Positions 33,356-36,694 of a stretch of DNA of 36,694 bases are shown here, piece by piece. The position numbers were made by a program, and so were the translations under genes. The number at the start of each line of letters is the position of its first letter. The stretch's first letter is position 1. Source of the DNA: Verrucomicrobiota bacterium (GTDB lineage: Bacteria > Verrucomicrobiota > Verrucomicrobiia > Chthoniobacterales > UBA10450); the NCBI GenBank assembly GCA_003220055.1, contig QHRF01000084.1, forward strand, positions 1 to 36,694, given 5' to 3'. The notes beneath the pieces were generated by a model, which saw only the letters and a program-made list of their open reading frames with translations, made no database searches and was not told the origin of the DNA.

Positions 33356-36110
33356 TAGTTTCGTCTATATCCGTTCGCGCTTCCTGCGCCGCCAGTTCGC
33401 GCGCGTAAGTTAGGGTGTCGATCGCATCGACGTTCTTGTCCCGCCGAATCGCTTTGATGCGCGGAAAGCGCAACGCCAGCCCACTTGCGTGGCGCGTGCT
33501 CGGCTGAATCGAGTTAAACGCGACTTCGAGAACGATCTCCGGTTTGACTTCGCGATATCGGCCGTGATCGACGATCGTGTTTTGTTTGAAGTGCTCGGTT
33601 AGTTCGGCAATCTCGACATCGGTCAGGCCACTGTAAGCTTTGCCAATCGGCAAGAGTTCGCCGCTGGTTTCATCGCGCACCGCGAACGTATAGTCGCTCA
33701 ACACATTGTTGCGCTTGCCGTGACCGAATTCCGCGCCGACTACCACTACGTCGAGCGTGGCGAGTTCCTTTTTTAGTTTGAACCAGAACATTCCGCGGGC
33801 TCCCGGCGTGTAGAAACTGCCCGGATCTTTGATCATCAGGCCCTCATTCAGACGCCGTCGCGCTTGCTGAAAGCGTTCCTCAATCTCGGCGGCTGAATGC
33901 GCTGGAAAAACTTCCGCGATTTGAAATTGTGCCGGCAATTTTAATCCGCGCAGGAACTCGCGACGTTCTCGCAGCGGAGTTTTCAACAGTGATCTGCCGT
34001 TTAGCCAAAGGAGATCGAAGGCGATGAACGCGACTGGAACGTCGGCCGATGCGCTGGCAAACAAATCCGTGCCGTCGGTTTTCCGGCCGAGCCGTTTTTG
34101 TAAATCGAAGAACGTTAGCTTGCGGCCCTGCTCAAAAGCGACGATCTCGCCATCGAGGATAAGATCGACATCGAACTTGCGCGCCAGTTCGGCCAGCTCG
34201 TGAAATTGATCGGTAATAAGCCGCAAATCGCGCGAATAAATTTCGGCGCGTTTCGAATTCCGATGTAGCTGCGCGCGAATGCCGTCGAACTTATCTTCGA
34301 CAAAAACTGTAGCGTCCGCCGTCCTCGGCGGATCGCGCTCAACATTGCTGCCAGGGACGGCGGCGTCCACAGAGCTACATCGCTCCCAAATCGCTTCTGC
34401 GGTCGGCTCCGGCGTCGCAAGCATGCATTTAATCGGCCGGAAGATGGATAACTCCGCGCGGTCCAATTGTTTTTGCGACGCAAGCGACGCGGTCGCGCCG
34501 ATATCGCCGAGCAACATGTTCGCTTCTTTGACCTCAGGAAGCGAAACTTCGAACGCGCGCGCGATCGCCTCTTCCACAAGTCCCTCGCGCAAGCCAATCC
34601 GAAGATCGCCGGTCAGAATTTTGACCACATATTGACCTTCGCGCGGTGACAAATTCGCAAAGCACATTTGCAACAATTCCGTTTTCGCAATCGGTCCGCG
34701 GGCGCGGTGAAGCTTTTCAAAAAGTTCGCGCGATTCCAAAATTGAGAATGACTGCGGCTTGGTTCGTCCTTCGAGAACTTCGAACGCGGTTTTGCCAAGA
34801 TCGCCATGACTCGCCGCGATGCGATGGAACTCCGCATCGCTGATTTTTGTCGCAGCGGCCAGCGCGCGATAAATTACCGCCCAACCAACTTGCAACGTTC
34901 GCAGGTCGCTCTGGGCAAAGGCGCGCCCGGTCAGATAAGTCGTCACGATCAATAGTTGGTCGCTTTTGAGCGTACGCAGATATTCGGCGAGTAATCGCAC
35001 CTTCTCTAATTTCGCCGACGTCGCGGCAATCGATTCGCCGACATTGGCGAAGTGGAGGAATTCCGAAGTTGTAGCGCCGGCCGTGTTCGCCGCGCTTCTT
35101 CCTGAGGCAGGCGACCGACCTGCCACTACAGGTTTCGGGAGCTTCAAGTCCATCTGGTTTTCTTCGTTCAGAGCCCAGGCTTCAATTCCGCGCTCGCGCA
35201 GATCACGCGCGAACTCGCTGGCGAATCCATGCAAGGTGAAGACGCGCTTCGGTTGCACAAGATCGACATACCGAATCAGATCGTTGTAATCGGCGTGATC
35301 GGAAAGCGGAAACGCGGCGTCGACCTGATAGCGGTAAACGGCATTCGGATCGACCGCCCAGCCACTGACCATGGCGACGCGTTTGCGCGGAATTTTCTGG
35401 ATCATGGGCGAATGACTCGCGCTCGGCGGACAGATGAGAACTTTTCCGGCGACGTCGTTCTTGTTGTAGCGCACATACTTGCAGAACGACTGTCCGAATT
35501 GTTCGTAGATGCGCGTCATTTGATAGACCGAGCCGTGCAACATCGGCGTCAGTCCCGCGCCATCGAGTGAACACAAGATCTCCTGGGCTTTGCCTAACGA
35601 GTAGCCGAGCAGCACTGGGACGGCACCGTCTTCAATTGCCTCGCGGCAAAACGCGACGATTTGTGCAATTACGTGTTCGGTCGGCGGAAATTGATAGCGC
35701 GGCAAACCGAACGTCGTTTCCATGATCAAGCTGTCGGCCGGGCGCCATTCGGCTGCTTCGGCCGATTTCCCGTGACGCAATTTGAAGTCGCCGGTGTAGA
35801 GCAGCGTCTCCCCTTGGTTTGAGAGAAATAATTGGGCCGAGCCAAAAATGTGTCCCGCCGGCAGTAGCAGTAGATCGATATCGCGCACGCGTCGCTGTTT
35901 GCCGAACGGCAAGACGTGTTCGGTGCGACTGCCCGGCATCCGCGCCTGCAGCAAACGCGCAGTGCGCTCGGAAAGAATGATCTCTTCGTGCGGCGCGATG
36001 TGATCGCTGTGCGCGTGCGAGACAAAGGCGAAGCGCTTCGCCTCCCACGGATCGAGCCACAAGTCGTAGACCGGGAGATACACTCCGTGGTCGTAGCGCA
36101 CTTCGATCAT
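33345..36110 (-). CDS. MBL-fold DNA exonuclease fused to ATP-dependent DNA ligase
   Basis: A 921-residue two-enzyme protein. Residues 1-325 are a metallo-beta-lactamase/beta-CASP-type nuclease (HAHSDH at 32-37, GDFK at 107-110, SDHADY at 270-275, His294 in FTLHGF), matching the ligase-associated DNA exonuclease group. Residues about 352-921 are an ATP-dependent DNA ligase: an N-terminal domain, motif I with Lys607 in EDKFDGIR, LDGEIVAF, EGLMIKDP and the WFKLKK motif V. The two are usually separate neighbouring genes in repair operons; here they are fused. The junction (about residues 327-347) and the segment just before motif I (578-601) are encoded by palindromic repeats. The start at 36110 gives the natural MBL N-terminus. 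Confidence 0.93.
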   Translation of the reverse strand: MIEVRYDHGVYLPVYDLWLDPWEAKRFAFVSHAHSDHIAPHEEIILSERTARLLQARMPGSRTEHVLPFGKQRRVRDIDLLLLPAGHIFGSAQLFLSNQGETLLYTGDFKLRHGKSAEAAEWRPADSLIMETTFGLPRYQFPPTEHVIAQIVAFCREAIEDGAVPVLLGYSLGKAQEILCSLDGAGLTPMLHGSVYQMTRIYEQFGQSFCKYVRYNKNDVAGKVLICPPSASHSPMIQKIPRKRVAMVSGWAVDPNAVYRYQVDAAFPLSDHADYNDLIRYVDLVQPKRVFTLHGFASEFARDLRERGIEAWALNEENQMDLKLPKPVVAGRSPASGRSAANTAGATTSEFLHFANVGESIAATSAKLEKVRLLAEYLRTLKSDQLLIVTTYLTGRAFAQSDLRTLQVGWAVIYRALAAATKISDAEFHRIAASHGDLGKTAFEVLEGRTKPQSFSILESRELFEKLHRARGPIAKTELLQMCFANLSPREGQYVVKILTGDLRIGLREGLVEEAIARAFEVSLPEVKEANMLLGDIGATASLASQKQLDRAELSIFRPIKCMLATPEPTAEAIWERCSSVDAAVPGSNVERDPPRTADATVFVEDKFDGIRAQLHRNSKRAEIYSRDLRLITDQFHELAELARKFDVDLILDGEIVAFEQGRKLTFFDLQKRLGRKTDGTDLFASASADVPVAFIAFDLLWLNGRSLLKTPLRERREFLRGLKLPAQFQIAEVFPAHSAAEIEERFQQARRRLNEGLMIKDPGSFYTPGARGMFWFKLKKELATLDVVVVGAEFGHGKRNNVLSDYTFAVRDETSGELLPIGKAYSGLTDVEIAELTEHFKQNTIVDHGRYREVKPEIVLEVAFNSIQPSTRHASGLALRFPRIKAIRRDKNVDAIDTLTYARELAAQEARTDIDETIKA
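34308..34379. repeat. Double-hairpin palindromic element (copy B), translated in the ligase
   Basis: A 72-base palindrome bounded by TGTAGC (34308-34313) and GCTACA (34374-34379). It holds two hairpins: TCCGCCG/CGGCGGA around TCCT (34315-34332) and GGACG/CGTCC around GCGG (34355-34368). Read on the minus strand from TGT, it encodes exactly 24 ligase residues (578-601) without a stop, five residues before motif I Lys607. Confidence 0.8.
35070..35130. repeat. Double-hairpin palindromic element (copy C), translated at the exonuclease-ligase junction
   Basis: A 61-base element bounded by TGTAG (35070-35074) and CTACA (35126-35130). One clear hairpin is GGCAGG/CCTGCC around CGACCGA (35106-35124); the other half is GC-rich and partly self-complementary. 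On the minus strand it is read from the last base of codon 327 to residue 347, in a different frame from copy B, giving an Ala/Ser/Gly/Thr-rich linker. Confidence 0.75.
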
Positions 36111-36209
36111 CGAACGAACTTAGATGCGAAACGTGCCGCCGCCATTGGCCCAATAAGTCATACGCGACCTATATTGACACGCCGCAGCTAAGCCCGTTTC
36201 ATAGAGCTA

Positions 36210-36694
36210 ATGAAATTGGGAGTCGTGTTACTGACGTTACTTCCTCTGGCAAGCGCTCTCGGTCGCACTCAGGAACAACCGCGTTTGCTCGACCGGGTCG
36301 TTCCGCTGCCGATGGCGCTCAATCAGGACTTTCGGTTTCGGAAGACGAAACTTTATCTGTTGACCGAGAACGCGCCCGGCCAGGAGAAAAGTAGCGCCAC
36401 CGACAGCACTCAGGGTAGAACCAAAGGAGGAAAACTCGCGAGCACAGCGCCGTCGAGCAAATCGACCACGGTCCAGGACGCCTCGATCCGCTTCGAAAGG
36501 CAGTACCGGCTTTTTGGCGCGGTGACGAAGCTCGACCAGCGTGAGCGGATCGGGAATTATTTCGATTTTTTCTGGCACGCCCGGCGAGCGGCGGATTTAA
36601 CAGTGCGGCTCGAGTACCGGCAGGAAAAACTGCATGCGCACGTCCAGGCTCAGGAAATCTCGTACTCGAACGTGCGTGGCAGTCACAAGACGGA
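36210..36694 (+). CDS. Secreted protein of unknown function, 3'-truncated
   Basis: An open frame from ATG 36210 to the window edge, with at least 161 residues and no stop. It begins with a probable signal peptide (MKLGVVLLTLLPLASALG). The mature part has a strand-like segment (QDFRFRKTKLYLLTENAPG), then a Ser/Thr/Lys-rich linker, and a second block, ASIRFERQYRLFGAVTKLD, followed by NYFDFFWHARRAADLT. I do not recognise the family. It is divergent from the exonuclease-ligase gene across 99 bases. The antisense frame on the minus strand here (36237-36578) has no family character and is a shadow. Confidence 0.65.
   Translation, partial: MKLGVVLLTLLPLASALGRTQEQPRLLDRVVPLPMALNQDFRFRKTKLYLLTENAPGQEKSSATDSTQGRTKGGKLASTAPSSKSTTVQDASIRFERQYRLFGAVTKLDQRERIGNYFDFFWHARRAADLTVRLEYRQEKLHAHVQAQEISYSNVRGSHKT

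Noticed and set aside
35463-35470. TGTAGCGC string in the exonuclease-ligase gene
   Set aside because: No matching CTACA end or hairpins nearby, and the residues (VRYNKND) fit the domain; not another palindromic copy.
36237-36578. Minus-strand open frame of 113 codons near the right edge
   Set aside because: It is antisense to the secreted protein starting at 36210, which has a signal peptide and protein-like composition.
1-36694. tRNA, rRNA, CRISPR array, prophage or integrase
   Set aside because: I looked in all gaps and found no cloverleaf, no regular spaced repeats and no recombinase or phage protein.

Overview
The window reads as a gene-dense stretch of a Gram-negative chromosome, most likely from the phylum Verrucomicrobiota; a soil Chthoniobacterales-type lineage is my inference. 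Four things point there: a 51-codon "small basic protein" of the type known from Chlamydiae, Verrucomicrobia and relatives (11706-11861, minus); a stand-alone SWIB-domain protein; a lipoprotein with a DUF6600-like Trp-rich domain; and lipid A/LPS genes. Base composition looks moderately GC-rich and uniform. I see no rRNA, tRNA, CRISPR array, integrase, transposase or phage gene, and no gap over about 300 bases without a gene. The only mobile-like sequences are short palindromic repeats.

Layout. 1-4314 (plus): a 5'-truncated two-domain GlcG/HbpS-like protein, an MFS transporter, a nitrilase-family amidase and a secreted SCP2-like protein. 4311-8956: an outer-membrane barrel protein (minus), a PAP2 phosphatase and a flippase-like membrane protein (plus), then a kinase-fold protein and a UPF0173 metallo-hydrolase (minus). 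8956-10936 (plus): an AlkA-type DNA glycosylase, a GYF-Yip1 protein and a DUF2752 protein. 10878-16063 (minus): an RsuA-type pseudouridine synthase, the small basic protein, and an envelope operon of ArnT-like glycosyltransferase, YbgC-like thioesterase and a fused LpxL acyltransferase-GT9 heptosyltransferase. 16189-20100 (plus): an RmlC-like cupin, then methyltransferase-panC-nadB joined by 4-base ATGA overlaps (pantothenate and NAD synthesis). 20213-23614: a secreted protein with a possible double-psi barrel (plus), a dynamin-like GTPase and a polysaccharide deacetylase (minus). 23855-28448: signalling genes (a REC-PAS-HisKA-HATPase-REC hybrid kinase and a REC-PP2C phosphatase), a thioredoxin-like protein, the SWIB protein and a small lipoprotein. 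28514-33355 (plus): aroA, cmk, plsC, a small membrane protein and the DUF6600-like lipoprotein. 33345-36110 (minus): a 921-residue fusion of an MBL-fold exonuclease with an ATP-dependent DNA ligase. 36210 to the end: a secreted protein cut by the window edge.

The main discovery candidate is a family of short double-hairpin palindromes bounded by TGTAG/CTACA. Three copies are visible. Two lie inside the exonuclease-ligase gene and are translated in two different frames, one at the junction between the fused enzymes and one five residues before the ligase active-site lysine. The third supplies the stop codon of the cupin gene. This resembles in-gene palindromic elements such as those of Rickettsia, and REP/REPIN elements, but I cannot assign it to a named family. 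Other points of interest are degenerate 8-base tandem arrays (one makes up the whole cmk-plsC junction), the two enzyme fusions, and a 169-base antisense overlap that gives the kinase-fold protein a basic tail.
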